Source: Cannabis sativa (Eukaryota; Streptophyta; Magnoliopsida; Rosales; Cannabaceae). Taken from it: 64,000 nt of DNA. The stretch covers positions 40,437,280-40,501,279 of the forward strand of contig NC_083605.1 in NCBI RefSeq assembly GCF_029168945.1, read 5' to 3'. The position numbers and the translations under genes are program-made. The notes below the pieces were generated by a model, which saw only the letters and a list, made by a program, of their open reading frames with translations, ran no database searches and had not been told where the DNA came from. The first letter of the stretch is position 1. The number at the start of each line of letters is the position of its first letter. Positions 23,572 through 35,124 of this stretch are shown here, in pieces.

Positions 23572-25814
23572 TGTAAAGCCCACTTAGTTAATTTGGAAAT
23601 TATCAGTTATTTATGTTAATTATGAAATTATTTATAGCCATTTAAATAATTTATTACTGTTATTTATGGAATTCAGATATGCATGATTATGTCATCTGTA
23701 GTTTTTATATTTCATATTTCCGGTGTCCGGTATTTTGGAACTCGGCGTTTGGCTCAGTAGAAATCACAACTTAGTATGTTGGTAATTTGGGGACGGGTTT
23801 AGACATTGGGAATGTCGGGAATGGCCGGGAATTTAGAATTCCCCAAAAATACCCCTTTAGTATGATTTATGTCATTTCATGGTGGAGGGGCAAAATGGTC
23901 TTTTTGCCCCAATGACTTTTTGTCTTTTAGTGACTTTTAAATGGAAATTAAATGTTATTTGGTTATTTTTAGTTGGCTGAAATAAGTTTAGTTATATGGC
24001 ATTACTCTTTTAATTTCTTTCACTTTTCAAACACTTAGTCAAAAAAAAAAAATAGAAATTTTCAAGAAACTCTCTCTCTTTTCCTCTCATTTTCGGCTGG
24101 TGCATGGGATTCAAAGGGCTGGATTTTTGTTCAATTTTCAAGTGGATTCTCATCTAAATCTAAGCATTTTTCCAAGCTAGGTTAGCTCTCTTGATTTCTT
24201 CCTTTAAATTTTGAGAAAAATGATGAAAAAGTTGAGTAAAATGCATGCTTTTGTGGCTGTTCTTGTTGCTGTGTTTGATTGTTATTTTCTGAGTTTCAAA
24301 GCATGTTTATTTGATGTAATTGAGATGTTTGAGGCATGATTAGTTAGGTTGTTCAAGCTTTGAGTTTTCTATGCAAATATGTGATTTTTTGAGAGAAAAT
24401 GATATATTTTGTTTCTGTGAATTGCTGGATGTTCTTGTATGTTTTCAGAGGTGTTATTATGCTTAGTTAAGTAGAATTAAGCTAGTGGAATGCATGTTTA
24501 GGTGGTTTTGCTCAAGCTTGAGTTTGGAACTCAAAGCTTGAGCTCCAATGGCAAATTTTGTATCTGTGGTTTCTGGGTAGGTTTGATGCCTTGGATATGT
24601 TATTTGGGACATATAGAACAGGTCTGGAAAGTTTGGGACCAATTGGGGTTGAATTGGTCGAGTTATGAATTTTTATGGTTCTTTGCGAGGAACCGGAATT
24701 CCGGTTGTGCATCCGGAATTCCGGATGGGGGTCCTGAATTTCCCAGAACCGGAATTCCGGTTGGGCAACCGGTCTACCGGTTGGGGGATTTTTCAGAACC
24801 CTAGTTTTCCTCGTTTTTGGGTTTTTAGGGGTATTGCCATGCTTTTTATCGATAGGGAAACTTTTAGTTCCAAGTTTTAGTCCCCGGGAAGTGATTTAGC
24901 GTGTCACTTATAGCGTTGTGATTTTTATGGTTTAGGAGCCAGTAATCCGCCGTTCAGCTTCAGTTCCAGTCAGGTTGACCGGCACACCTGAAATCGGAAT
25001 CCAGGTAAGATTAGTATAACAGTATGCATATGTAGATTACATGTTTAGCATGCATGTAGGAAGCCTGCTAGATTACATTAGATATGTATTTAGGCTTCGA
25101 ACCATCCAACCCTGTCACGTCAGTACAGGCTGGAGTATGACCAGCAGCCGGAGTATGACCGGTTCGACCGATCAGGCTGACATTTAGTTGGTGGTTCAGT
25201 GCTATTGACCTATCCCGTCGGTACAGGCTGGAGTATGACCAGCAGCCGGAGTATGACCGGTTCGACCGATCAGGAGGATACTTGTCAATAGTACCGTCCC
25301 CTGAACGTTCAAAACTCAGTACCATTTTGGACATGGCAGTAGTAGCTCAGTACCATGTTGGACATGGCAGTAGCGGGACTCAGTATCGTGTTGGACACGG
25401 CAGTTAGTTATGTATGATATTATTATGCTTTTCTTACTGAGTCTGTCGACTCACAGTTTACGTTCATGTGTAGGTAAAGGCAAGGCTGTAGCTGATGGAC
25501 CGTGAGCGAGCTTATGAGGTTGTACATGTCGGGGCGGTTAGGCCTGGAGCGTACGATCCTCGGGACAGCACGGCTGAGATTTTTGTAACTGTCGTTAGAC
25601 GACTTTCATTTTGATGTAAAAGTTAAACAGCTAAAACGTTTGTAAATGATTTTATAAATCGGGATCCCGAGACTTTTATAATATGGTTTATAAGTTTAAT
25701 TAAAAAGCAAAATTTTTATTAATCACGTTTTTCCATAAACCTCGTTGATTAGCAACGAGCTGCACAGTACGTTTAAAAATCACGTAATACGCCTAAGATA
25801 GTTAGGGTGTTACA
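23572..25814 (+). repeat. 3' LTR of element D (2.24 kb)
   Basis: TGTAAAGCCC to GGTGTTACA; nearly identical to 16357-18601. Differences include a shortened stretch before the CCGG palindrome cluster (about 24691-24782), and one hairpin arm mutated at 25322-25336 (CCATTTTGGACATGG). It retains the canonical final A that the 5' LTR has lost. Confidence 0.95.
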
Positions 25815-25819
25815 AAACG
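25815..25819 (+). repeat. Target-site duplication of element D, right copy (AAACG)
   Basis: Exact match to 16352-16356; the pol of C continues at 25820. Confidence 0.95.
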
Positions 25820-26189
25820 TTTTGGGAAAAGAGGAAAGTTACGCCCTAGATCAAGTGGCATACCAGTTAGCGTTGCCTCCTGCTTTATCAGCAGTTCACA
25901 ACGTATTCCATGTCTCGATGTTGAGAAAATACATTTGAGATCCCTCTCATATACTCAGTTATGAGAGCCTTGAACTGCAGCCAGATATGTCATATGAAGA
26001 ACAGCCAGTGCAGATCCTGGATAAAAAAGATAAAGTCCTTCGGATAAGACCATAGCATTGGTCAAAGTTCTCTGGAGAAACAGCAAGGTGGAGGAAGCCA
26101 CCAGGGAGCTAGAGTCAGATATGAGAGCTCAATATCCAGAGTTATTCAGGTTAGATTTCGGGGACGAAATCCTTTTAAGGGGGGAATAG
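25820..26189 (+). pseudogene. pol: pol of element C (last part): integrase C-terminus and chromodomain
   Basis: Continuation of the gene cut at 16356. It carries LALPPALSAVHNVFHVSML and a chromodomain-like tail (IAL VKVLWRNSKVEE segment) that ends FGDEILLRGE at the polypurine tract. Relative to D it has a 35-bp deletion after CGCCCTAGA (about 25849), a TGA near 25937 for a Ser codon, and a one-base loss near 26042. Confidence 0.87.
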
Positions 26190-26190
26190 T
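26177..26190 (+). other. Polypurine tract of element C
   Basis: AAGGGGGGAATAGT lies directly before the LTR start TGTAAAGACC. Confidence 0.78.
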
Positions 26191-28508
26191 TGTAAAGACC
26201 GCTTAGTTTAATTTAGAAATTAGCAGTTAATCACGTTTAATTATGAAATTATTTATAGGTATTTAAATAATTATTGTACTGCTATTATTGAATTCAGAGA
26301 ATGCATTTTTATGTCATGTAGTAGTTTTCATAATTTTGCATTTCCGGTGCCCGGTATTTTGGAACTCGGTGTTTGGCTCAGTAAAATCACAACTTAGTAT
26401 GTTAGTATTTTGGTACGGTTTTATTAGACATTGGGTATGTCGGGAATGGCCGGGAATTTAGAATTTCCCAAAAATACCCCTTTAGTGTTATTTATGTGAT
26501 TTTAGTGTGAAGGGGCAAAATGGACATTTTGCCCCATTGTTAGTTTGTCTTTTGTGACTTAATAAATTGGAAATATATGTTATTTAATTATGCTTTTTGG
26601 CTGAAGTAAAATGTGTTAAGTGTCCTAAAATTCATTTTCATTTCAAAACTTAGAAAATTACAAAATTTCTCAAAAAGCTCTCTCTCTCTCTCTTTTCCTC
26701 TCTCTTTTTCGGCCACTTGAGGCAGCAAGAAAAGTGGAGTTTGCTCTTCAATTTCAAGTGATTTTCAGCAAGTTAAAGTGTTTCTAAGTGAGGTATTTCT
26801 TGTCTAGTTTTCTTCCTTTGTTTTCTTGAAATTTTTGATGAAAAAGATGAGTAATGCATGATGATTTGGATGATGTTGCTGCTGTTAATTGTTGTTGTTG
26901 TTTCCATGATTAAAATGTTGATTTAAGCAGGTTTGATTAGCTTGAATTGCATGCTAGTTATTCTTGCTCTAGTTGGATATATTTCTTGTTAAAAAGTTTG
27001 GTTTTCAAAGAGAAATTGTGTGAATTTGTGGCTGTAGTGTTTGCATGAATTAGGGTTAGTTTTCTGTAGTGTTATTATGCTTGAATATGAGTTTTAATCA
27101 TGGTTTGGATGCATGTTAGATGTTATTAACCAAGTTTGAGTTTGGAACTCAAAGCTTGGGCTTTAATGGTGATTTTCATTTCTGTACTTTCTGAGCTGTG
27201 TTGATGCTTTAGAAATGTTCTAGGGGTTATATAGAACAGGTCAGGAAGGTTTGAGGTTAATTGGATTCGTTTTGGTTGAGTTATGAAATTTTGAATTTCT
27301 GCCTGCGAGGAACCGGAATTCCGGTTGTGCATCCAGAAGTCCGGATGGGTTTCGAAAATTCCCAGAACCGGAATTCCGGTTGGGCAACCGGTCTACCGGT
27401 TGGGGAAAATTCAGAAACCCTAGTTTTCCTCGTTTTATGTTATTTGGGGTATTGCCATGCTTTTTATCGATAGGGAAACTGTTAGTTCCTAGTTTAAGTC
27501 CCCGGGAAGTGATTTAGCGTATCACTTATAGTGTTGTGATTTTTATGGTTTAGGAGCCTGTAATCCGCCGCGCAGATAGTTCCAGTCAGGTTGACCGGCA
27601 CACCTGAATTCGAAATCCACGTAAGATTAGTATAACAGTATGCATATGTAGATTACATGTTTAGCGTGCATGTAGGAAGCCTGTTAGATTACATTAGATA
27701 TGTATGTTGGCTTCGAACCATCCAACCTTATCATGTTGCTACAGGCTGGAGTATGACCAGGAGCGTGTGTATGACCGGTTCGACCGATCAGGCTGATACT
27801 TAGGTTGTTGGTTACGTACTATTTGACGTATCACGTCGGTACAGGCTTGAGTATGACCAGCAGCCGGAGTATGACCGGTTCGACCGATCAGGCTGATACT
27901 GTAACACGTCGGTACAGGCTGGAGTATGACCAGCAGCGGGAGCATGACCGGTTTGACCGATCAGGCTGTTACTTGTAATTAGTAACGTCCCTATGAACGT
28001 TCTGAACTCAGTACCGTGTTGGACACGGCAGTTAGGGGGACTCAGTATCGTGTCGGACACGGCAGTTAGGGTTATGATCAGGGGTATGGGCGTCTGATCA
28101 TGACCGGGATTTATGTATGAGTATTATTATGCTTTTCTTACTGAGTTTGTCGACTCACAGTGCTATGTTTATGTGTAGGTAATGGCAAGGCTAGATCTGA
28201 TGGACCGTGAACGAGCCTATGAAGATTGTACATGTCGGGGCGGTTAGGCATGGAGCGTACGATCATCAGGACAACGAGGCTATTTTTGTAACTAGTCGCT
28301 AGGCGACAAATATTTTGTATAAATAGTAAACTTTTGTAAATGATTTTGTAATCGGGATCCCGAGTCTTTTGTATAAATATTTTACAAGTTTAATTAAAAA
28401 GGAAAATTTTTAATTAATCATGTTTTCCATAAACCTCGCTAATTAGCAACGAGCTGCACTGTATGTTTAAAAATCACGTAATACGCCTATGCTAGTTAGA
28501 GTGTTACA
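26191..28508 (+). repeat. 3' LTR of element C (2.32 kb)
   Basis: TGTAAAGACC to GAGTGTTACA. Same family as the other LTRs but clearly more diverged from D. It contains the CCGG palindrome cluster (27311-27402, one palindrome broken), three copies of the ggctggagtatgacc repeat (27735-27965), hairpins at 28014-28028 and 28049-28061, a TC microsatellite near 26685, and the CTAGTCGCTAGGCGAC segment shared with the LTR at 9540. Confidence 0.92.
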
Positions 28509-28641
28509 CATGATGTGCCTCGAAACCACAAAACCGCCAAAATAAAAGGCATGAATTTTTTTAAAATGGATTATGACAAAAATACACTCAATAATCATTT
28601 AAAAAGTACTTTTTACTGAAAAGGACTTTTTAAGGAGCAAT
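28509..28641 (+). other. Probable 3' internal tail of a Tat-like element
   Basis: About 130 bp between the end of C and the next LTR. No coding signal. It ends in a purine-rich stretch (AAAAGGACTTTTTAAGGAGCAA) broken by T-runs, which could be a polypurine tract. I infer that C landed just inside the 3' end of the Tat-like element. Confidence 0.4.
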
Positions 28642-29055
28642 TGTTATACTTAAAATTCGGCTGGTACTTCAGAGGATGACACGTGTCAACTTTGGGGAAT
28701 ACGAATCAACAAATATAATGACAATTATATTAAAAATCATCAAATGGAATAACTCATTAAATACAGAGTTAATAGAGCATATCTATAACTCGCTGACTGT
28801 ATAGTCTTAAGCGAGACAAAAATTTACAAACTATGATTCACATATTGATGAGAAACTATTTCGCGTCACAGGACATAATCGCAAGAATGACATCTATAAT
28901 ACATAGCGAGGCACTTACCTCGTTATGTGTAGAGAGGCGTCGACAAGGCGAATTGGTTGTCAGAACACAGCGTATAATATACATTATACTAACTAAGTGT
29001 AATATCTTGAATGACATGGATAATGATAGCAAGACACCCATCTCGCTATAGGAAG

Positions 29056-29227
29056 GCATACTCTTGGTAAACTCCAGCTCGCTGCCAGGGTTATTGTTGC
29101 TATTGAGAACCCCCAAGACATGATTGTCCAGTCTGCAAGTCCTTATTGTCAAAGAGCAGTTCTAAAATTTGCTCAGTACACTGGTGCTCATGCCATTGTT
29201 GAAAGACTGATGGATAAACCAAGTTAA
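29056..29227 (+). pseudogene. Captured fragment of the 40S ribosomal protein SA (uS2) gene inside the LTR
   Basis: Translation from 29069 reads [17 protein letters not shown], then [13 protein letters not shown] and [13 protein letters not shown]. This is the highly conserved core of eukaryotic ribosomal protein SA (the p40/laminin-receptor-like S2 family), a structural protein of the small ribosomal subunit. Likeness fades after about 29203, and the frame ends at TAA 29225-29227. Upstream, CTTGGT at 29063-29068 could be the remains of the preceding LGK segment with a small deletion. Only about 45 of roughly 300 residues are present, so it is not a functional gene. It lies in U3 upstream of the TATA box and in the same orientation as the LTR. 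The match is from memory of the family; the identification is strong because of the run of invariant residues. Confidence 0.87.
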
Positions 29228-29441
29228 TCATGTACCGAGCGAGATGACACAGCGAGATACACTTAGTAGCGTGTCTTACTCCACCTCAGCATTGACCCTT
29301 TAAAGTGATTTATATCACAGCTGTGTGATTTTTAAATAATAATTGGAGTAATTTATGTGGAGCGTAATAAAGGCCCATAATTTCAGGAAAATATTATTGT
29401 GGGATTCAAATTTGAATGTAATTAACTGCCAACCAATGTTA

Positions 29442-29451
29442 CTATAAATAG
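29442..29451 (+). promoter_or_regulatory. TATA box of the Tat-like LTR
   Basis: CTATAAATAG, in the plant LTR promoter context. Transcription would be expected to start about 30 bp downstream. Confidence 0.65.
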
Positions 29452-29707
29452 CGGCAGATTATACAAAAAAAGGGACAGAAAATCCTTGAGAGAAAAAAGA
29501 ATACACTGTTTGTAAAGAACCCTTGTTCTGTATTAGAAAAGTCTGGATAAGATTGACTTGTGGATTATGCAGAGTTAACTGCAAAGCCACATAAAAAAAC
29601 CTGGTGTTATTTCTGCTTTTGTGATTCTTTCTTGAATTTCTATAATTTTTGTGCTAAACCTATCACGAAAAAAGGCTCATTATCGTTAATGAAGATCTGC
29701 GTTAACA

Positions 29708-31155
29708 TCATATCTCAAAATTATGTGTAATTAATCGATTTTGCCTCAAATGATTATCAAAGAAGTTCTAGAGTTGTTTAGATGAGAAATGAACAATTAC
29801 ACATGAGCTTGTGTTTTCAAATATTTACAAATTTTGATAATTCAATTATTGTGAAAAATAAAACAAGCTTGAGTAATAATTAACCACAATTAAGCACACA
29901 ATTGATGAGGAATTTATCATCTTCCTAGCATTATCTTGAGGTCATTTAAAAGTCTCATCATTGATTCATTACTGTTAACTAAAGTCATTGCTCAAATTCA
30001 TCACATAAATAGTCATAAAAAGAAACTACCAAAACATAAAAACATAAGGAAAAGACATAAAGATAAATGCCACATAAAAACAACAACATAAAAAAAAAAA
30101 CAAAAAGTAAACTGGGAGGTACACCCCCCTCCACACTTAAACATGACATTGTCCCTAATGGAACTTATTGAAATAAAATAAATAAAAAAAGTAAAGAAAA
30201 ACTTTCTGAACTACGCTTTCAACACTCCATGTCATCTCCATGCTCATCTCCCATGTCATGTGCTGCATCCTCATTAGACTCCTGAGCTGCATACGGGTTG
30301 TACTGCTGCATCCATTGTGGTGGAGATAAGTAGACATGTTGACTCCGAAGTTCATGGCATTCATCCAACCACATGAATACTGGTACATTGCCCAGTCTTG
30401 CATCTGTTATCAGTGTTGCCTCATGTATTCAGTAATAGAGGCCAACTTATTCTCTATTTTCTCAAGGCACTGTGGCATAGTCATTTGGCTGGGCTCCTTT
30501 TCCTCTAGTGGCTCTTCCCTAGATTCGGATGCTAATATCTTTTTTGTTTTAGGATCCATAAATCGGGCCACATCGTTTCTGTCAAAAATGTGCTGAGGTT
30601 GCAGACTTTGATCTGAAATAGAGTATTGCACCCCAACTTTAGCACACAACGTTGTAATTAGATTCGGATGAGAAAATCCCTTCCTCATATTTTGAATATA
30701 ATCCATAATCGAGTGCTGGATGACACTGCTCACATCAATGGACTTCTTCTGAAGGATGGCATATAGGAGTTTGGCCATGGTGGTGTCAACAGTCAAAAAG
30801 TGTTCCATTGCAAGTAACTTAGCTCCAATAAACCAGAGCCAAACACGACCATCATACTCCATCTCATTCTAATGAAAGTGCCTTCATTCTCCATCTTCAA
30901 TTCAAACCCATTGAGAGCCCAATTTGCAAAGTCTTTTAATGATTAGATCATAATCAGCTTCTTGAACTATTTTGCCATACTCATCATCCTCGATGTCTTT
31001 AAGGCCATAGAGCTTATTGATTTCCTGACATGATAAAGATACCTTTCTACCTCAGATTTTCACTTCATGGTTAACATGGTTGATAACATTTTCATAAAAC
31101 TCCATAACCATGGGAACAATTGCAGCATCAGGCTGAGCACAAAACTTGAACCAAT
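29708..31155 (-). mobile_element. Element F: Athila-type Ty3/gypsy fragment (ORF3 and 3' spacer)
   Basis: Minus-strand remnant. ORF3 runs from about 31150 to 30410, followed by a 3' spacer with the family motif GGGACAATGTCATG and a G-run (complement at about 30124-30156). It is bounded by the Tat-like LTR at 29707 and by element E of opposite orientation near 31155. Both ends are truncated: no LTR, gag or pol of F is present. Confidence 0.75.
30410..31150 (-). pseudogene. ORF3 of element F (Athila 'putative plant transposon protein' domain)
   Basis: Reads VPMVMEFYENVINHVNHEVKI at the N-terminal side, then GRKVSLSCQEINKLYGL, interrupted by stops near 31060 and 30890. A clean stretch of 150 residues follows (30862-30410), ending ENKLASITEYMRQH. 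The pattern 'EFY...V.VRG..V.....I...YGL' matches ORF3 of element E (EFYAALDPKYPEVVRVRG; DVIKDLYG). This is the extra ORF after integrase in Athila elements, sometimes called env-like; its function is not established. The C-terminal half has a coiled-coil-like segment (MPQCLEKIENKLASITEY). Confidence 0.75.
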
Positions 31156-32520
31156 CTCGGCATCTATTTATGGAGGTGAGTGATTCTTTCAAATTGCCTG
31201 GATTTACGGAGGATGCCCTGAGATTAAAGTTGTTCCCCTATTCTTTGAGAGATCAAGCCCGAGCTTGGGTGAACTCCTTGCCTTTTTGCGTCAGTCACAA
31301 CTTGGCAAGAATTAGCGGAGCGGTTTTTGATGAAGTATTTTCCTCCCACTAAGAATGCCAAGCTCCAGAAGGAAATAACTTCCTTTCAACAATTTGAAGA
31401 TGAGTCTTTGTATGAGGCATGGGAGAGGTTCAAGGAATTGTTGCGGAAATGCCCTCACCATGGTATTCCTCATTGCATCCAAATGGAAACATTTTACAAC
31501 GGTCTCAATGCTCATACTCGAATGGTGGTTGATGCTTCGACAAATGGTGCTTTACTTGCCAAGTCCTATAATGAGGCCTATGATAATATTGAGAGAATTT
31601 CCAACAACAATTATAAGTGTCCCACTACTAGAGTACATTTGAGGAAGAAGGTTGCCGGTGTTATTGAAGTTGATGCCATTACTGCTTTATCTGCCCAAGT
31701 TGCTTCTATGTCAAATATGATCAAAAATATTAGCATGGGTCAATAAATGGGTCAACAGAGTGTTTCCTCACCTGTGGGACAACTTGAGGACGTTTCTTGT
31801 GTTTTTTGTAGTGAGGCTCATACCTTTGACAATTGCCCATTCAATTCTGCATCTGTGTTTTACATAGGAAGTCAGAATACCTACAACCAGACATACAAGC
31901 AACACCCAAACTTGGCATACAGAAATCAAGGGGCTGGTACTAGCAATTCATCTATGCTTCCTAGATCCAACTTTCAACCTGGTTTTTCTCAACAAGCCTT
32001 TAAACAAAGACAACAACAAGGTGTCCAAACAAGTTCTCTTGAGAGTATGATGTGTGATTTCATGGTCAAGACAGAAAATTTCATGACAAGAACTGAGAGT
32101 TATATGGCGAAAAATGACACTGCGATCCGAAGCCAATCAACCTCTATGAGAACTCTAGAAAATCAAGTTGGGCAACTAGCTAGTGAGCTTCGAAATAGGC
32201 CACAAGTTACTTTGCCTAGTGATACTGAAAATCCAAGAAGAGATGGAAAGGAGCATTGCAAAGCGGTAACCTTGAGGAGTGGTAAAAATCTAGAGCCACA
32301 TGAGGAAGAAACTATGGATCAAAATGAGCCCACTTCAATCCAAAGTCAAGTATAGAAAAATGTTGAACCCTCCAATAGGGCAAAGGAGCAACCTGAAGAA
32401 AATGATGCAACAATTCCTTATCAAAATGCAGCAGAAAAGTTACTTAGCAAACGACCCCCACCATTTCCTCAAAGATTCAAAAAGTAGCAAGAAGATGGTC
32501 AATTCCAAAGATTTCTTGAT
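31156..32520 (+). pseudogene. gag: gag of element E, truncated and interrupted
   Basis: Enters in the capsid (FMEVSDSFKLPGFTEDALRL; SLRDQARAWVNSLP), a Retrotrans_gag-type domain. A frameshift near 31285 moves it to the frame of TWQELAERFLMKYFPPTKNA. Nonsense codons: TAA 31744-31746 (CAA expected in a GQQ run), TAG 32353-32355 and TAG near 32486 (both look like former CAG). A Cys/His cluster (CVFCSEAHTFDNCP) near 31797-31840 is the zinc-knuckle position. The C-terminal part (QLASELRNRPQ; LPSDTENPRRDGKEHCKAV) matches Athila Gag tails. Confidence 0.85.
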
Positions 32521-33015
32521 GTTCTAAAGCAGCTCCACATCAACATACCATTAGTGGAAGCTTTGGAGCAAATGCCCAACTATGTAAAGGAGGCTAGGTG
32601 AGTTTGAAATAGTGGCTTTGAAGGAAGGGTGTAGCGGCATGTTGAAGAGCAAAATTCCTCCTAAGTTGAAAGATCTCCGAAGTTTTACAATCCCATGTAT
32701 CATTGGCGGAAGAGATGTGGGTGGAGCCTTATGTGACTTGGGAGCTAGTATTAATTTAATGCCCATGTCTATTTTCAAGAAGTTGGGAATTGGAGAAGCA
32801 AGGCCAACCACCGTCACTTTGCAATTAGCCGATCGTTCCATGGCCCATCCAGAAGGAAAAATTAAAGATGTCTTGGTGCAAGTTGAAAAGTTTATTTTTC
32901 CAGCCGATTTCATTATTCTTGATTATGAGGCGGATAGAGAAGTTCCTATGATTTTGGGAAGGCCATTCCTTGCTACCGGGAGGACCTTGATTGATGTGCA
33001 GAAGGGGACCTTACT
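32521..33015 (+). pseudogene. pol: Protease region of element E
   Basis: Starts within LHINIPLVEALEQMPNYVK, then a deletion near 32590 shifts the frame. Next come GCSGMLKSKIPPKLKD and the aspartic protease core IPCIIGGRDVGGALCDLGAS with INLMPMSIFKKLGIG. The active site in this clade is DLGAS where other gypsy elements have DSGAT. A frameshift at about 33010 separates it from RT. Confidence 0.83.
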
Positions 33016-35121
33016 ATGCGGGTGAATGATCAACAAGTGACTTTTAATGTGTTCAATTCCATGAGGTTTCCGGATGAGATTGAGGAATGCTCTCGCATAA
33101 GTTTGATTGATTCTATTGTGGCTGAAAAATTTCACAAGGAAGCTTCGAAAGAGGAAAAGATGATAAGTTCTCTTGAAGAGCTTGAAGCTTTAAGTGAAGA
33201 TGAAGAAACCAAAGTTACTTGGGTAGAGTCAAAGCAGCCTTTCACTAAGTTTAGGAAGCCATTTGAATCTTTGGAGTTGTCAGCGAACAATTTCAAGCCT
33301 CCTAAGCCTTCCATTCAAGAACCACCCGAGTTGGAGTTGAAGCCGTTACCTAGTCATTTGAAGTATGTTGATTTGGGAGATGGAGAGACCTTGCCGGCAA
33401 TTATTTCTGCTATGTTGGGTGCCCAAAGAGAATGCTTGTTAGTTGATGTCTTGAAGAAATACAAAAGAACCATTGGTTGGACCATGGCGGACATCAAGGG
33501 TATAAGTCCTTCGATTTGCATGCATAAGATTCTGTTGGAAGATTTGTGCAACCATTTTGTTGAGCAGCAATTACGGCTAAACCCCATCATGAAGGAAGTG
33601 GTTAGAAAGGAGGTAATCAAGTGGTTAGACTTTGTCATTGTCTACCCCATTTCAGATAGTTCTTGGGTAAGCCCAGTTCAATGTGTTCCAAAAAAAGGCA
33701 AAGTCACTGTGGTAGTTAATGAAAACAATGAGTTGATCCCTACAAGAACATTGACGGGTTGGCGTGTTTGTATGGACTATCGAAAGTTGAATAAGGCCAC
33801 GCGGAAAGATCATTTCCCGTTGCCATTCATTGATCAAATGCTTGATTGTTTGGCGGGAAAAGAATTCTATTGTTTCCTTGATGGATATTCTGGCTATAAT
33901 CAAATTTCCATAGCTCCGGAAGACCAAGAGAAAACAACATTCACTTGTCCATATGGTACTTTTTCCTTTCGGAGAATGCCATTTGGGTTATGCAATGCTC
34001 CCGCCACTTTTCAAAGCTGTATGATGGCAATTTTTTCAGATATGGCGGAACACATTCTTGAGATCTTCATGGATGACTTCTCGGTATTTGGGGAGTCTTT
34101 TGACACTTGTTTAGTTAACTTGGAGAAAGTTTTAGCAAGATGTGAAGACACAAACTTAGTTCTCAATTGGGAAAAATGCCATTTCATGGTCCAAGAAGGA
34201 ATCGTTTTGGGTCATAAGGTGTCTAATAAAGGAATTGAAGTGGATAGAGCGAAAGTTGAAGTTATTGAGAAGCTACCACCTCCTACTACTGTCAAAGGAA
34301 TTCAATGTTTTTTGGGGCATGCAGGTTTTTATAGGAGGTTTATTAAAGATTTCTCAAAAGTCTCAAAGCCTCTTTCCTCTTTACTTGAGCAGAATAGATC
34401 TTTTGAGTTCACCAAAGAATGTCATGAAGCTTTTGTGACTTTGAAAAAAGCTCTTGTATCTGCTCCCATTATTGTAGCACCCAATTGGTCACTTCGTTTT
34501 GAGCTAATGTGTGATGCTAGTGATTTTGCAGTAGGTGCTGTTCTTGGTCAAAGAAGAGAGAAGGTGTTTCACTCAATTTATTATGCAAGAAGAACATTAG
34601 ACTACGCCCAATTGAACTACACTACTACAGAGAAGGAGTTATTGGCTGTGGTTTTTGCCTTTGACAAGTTTCGAGCTTACCTTGTTGGAACCAAAGTGGT
34701 ACTGTACACAGATCATTCTGCAATAAAATATCTAATTGCCAAGAAGGATGCCAAACCGAGACTGATTCATTGGGTGTTGCTTCTTCAAGAATTTGATTTG
34801 GAGATTCGGGACAAAAAAGGAGCTGAGAATCAAGTGGTTGATCACTTTTCTAGACTAGAAGGTGCTGATGAGATCAAGGAAGTTGAGAAGCCAATTAAAG
34901 AGATGTTCCAAGATGAGGCATTATTGAGGGTAAGCTTAGTAAACCAAGACTCCACTCCTTGGTATGCTGATTTCGCCAACTACTTAGTGAGTGGGAGGAC
35001 TCCATCTAATTTAAAAGGGCAACTGCTCAAGAAGTTCTTCCATGATGTGAGGTATTATTATTGGGATGAACCTTTCCTTTATAAGTAGTGTGTTGATCGT
35101 GTAATAAGGTGTTGTGTGCCG
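33016..35121 (+). pseudogene. pol: Reverse transcriptase and RNase H of element E
   Basis: An uninterrupted 690-codon stretch: linker, RT fingers (VYPISDSSWVSPVQCVPKKG), palm (GWRVCMDYRKLNKATRKDHF; FLDGYSGYNQI), catalytic FMDDFSVFG near residue 350, thumb, then RNase H (ELMCDASDFAVGAVLGQ; YTDHSAIKYL). It is preserved well for an old element. It ends at TAG 35086-35088 in the linker to integrase, and a second in-frame TAA follows at 35122-35124. All of RT/RNase H and integrase remain in the same frame. Confidence 0.93.
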
Positions 35122-35124
35122 TAA

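Larger units (their letters stand above)
16357..25814 (+). mobile_element. Element D: complete Ty3/gypsy chromovirus (9.46 kb), nested in C
   Basis: Has both LTRs, primer site, gag, pol with chromodomain, polypurine tract and a perfect 5-bp target duplication. The LTRs differ only by scattered substitutions and small indels (for example near 17465 versus 24680, and 17755 versus 24968), so this is the youngest full element here. Coding capacity is almost whole: one frameshift at the gag/protease boundary and two nonsense codons in pol. A copy like this could be mobilised only in trans. Confidence 0.96.
9540..28508 (+). mobile_element. Element C: Ty3/gypsy chromovirus, split by nested element D
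   Basis: LTR 9540-11862, internal part 11863-16356, then D, internal part resuming at 25820 (the AAACG at 25815-25819 is the duplicate), and 3' LTR 26191-28508. The two pol parts join in register once D and one AAACG are removed. The LTRs of C differ from each other far more than those of D do, so C is older. No target duplication can be matched: its left border is the shared LTR with B, and CATGA follows on the right. Confidence 0.9.
28642..29707 (+). repeat. LTR of a Tat-like Ty3/gypsy element (1.07 kb), carrying a host gene fragment
   Basis: Starts TGTTATACTT and ends GCGTTAACA (TGTT...AACA ends). A clear TATA box, CTATAAATAG, is at 29442-29451, followed by a transcribed-leader-like stretch, so U3 is about 28642-29475. 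The bases flanking the two ends (GCAAT and TCATA) do not match, so it is probably a 3' LTR with its element cut off by C, not an intact solo LTR. AGCGAG/CTCGCT words recur through the U3. Borders are inferred from terminal dinucleotides and TATA position only. Confidence 0.6.
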
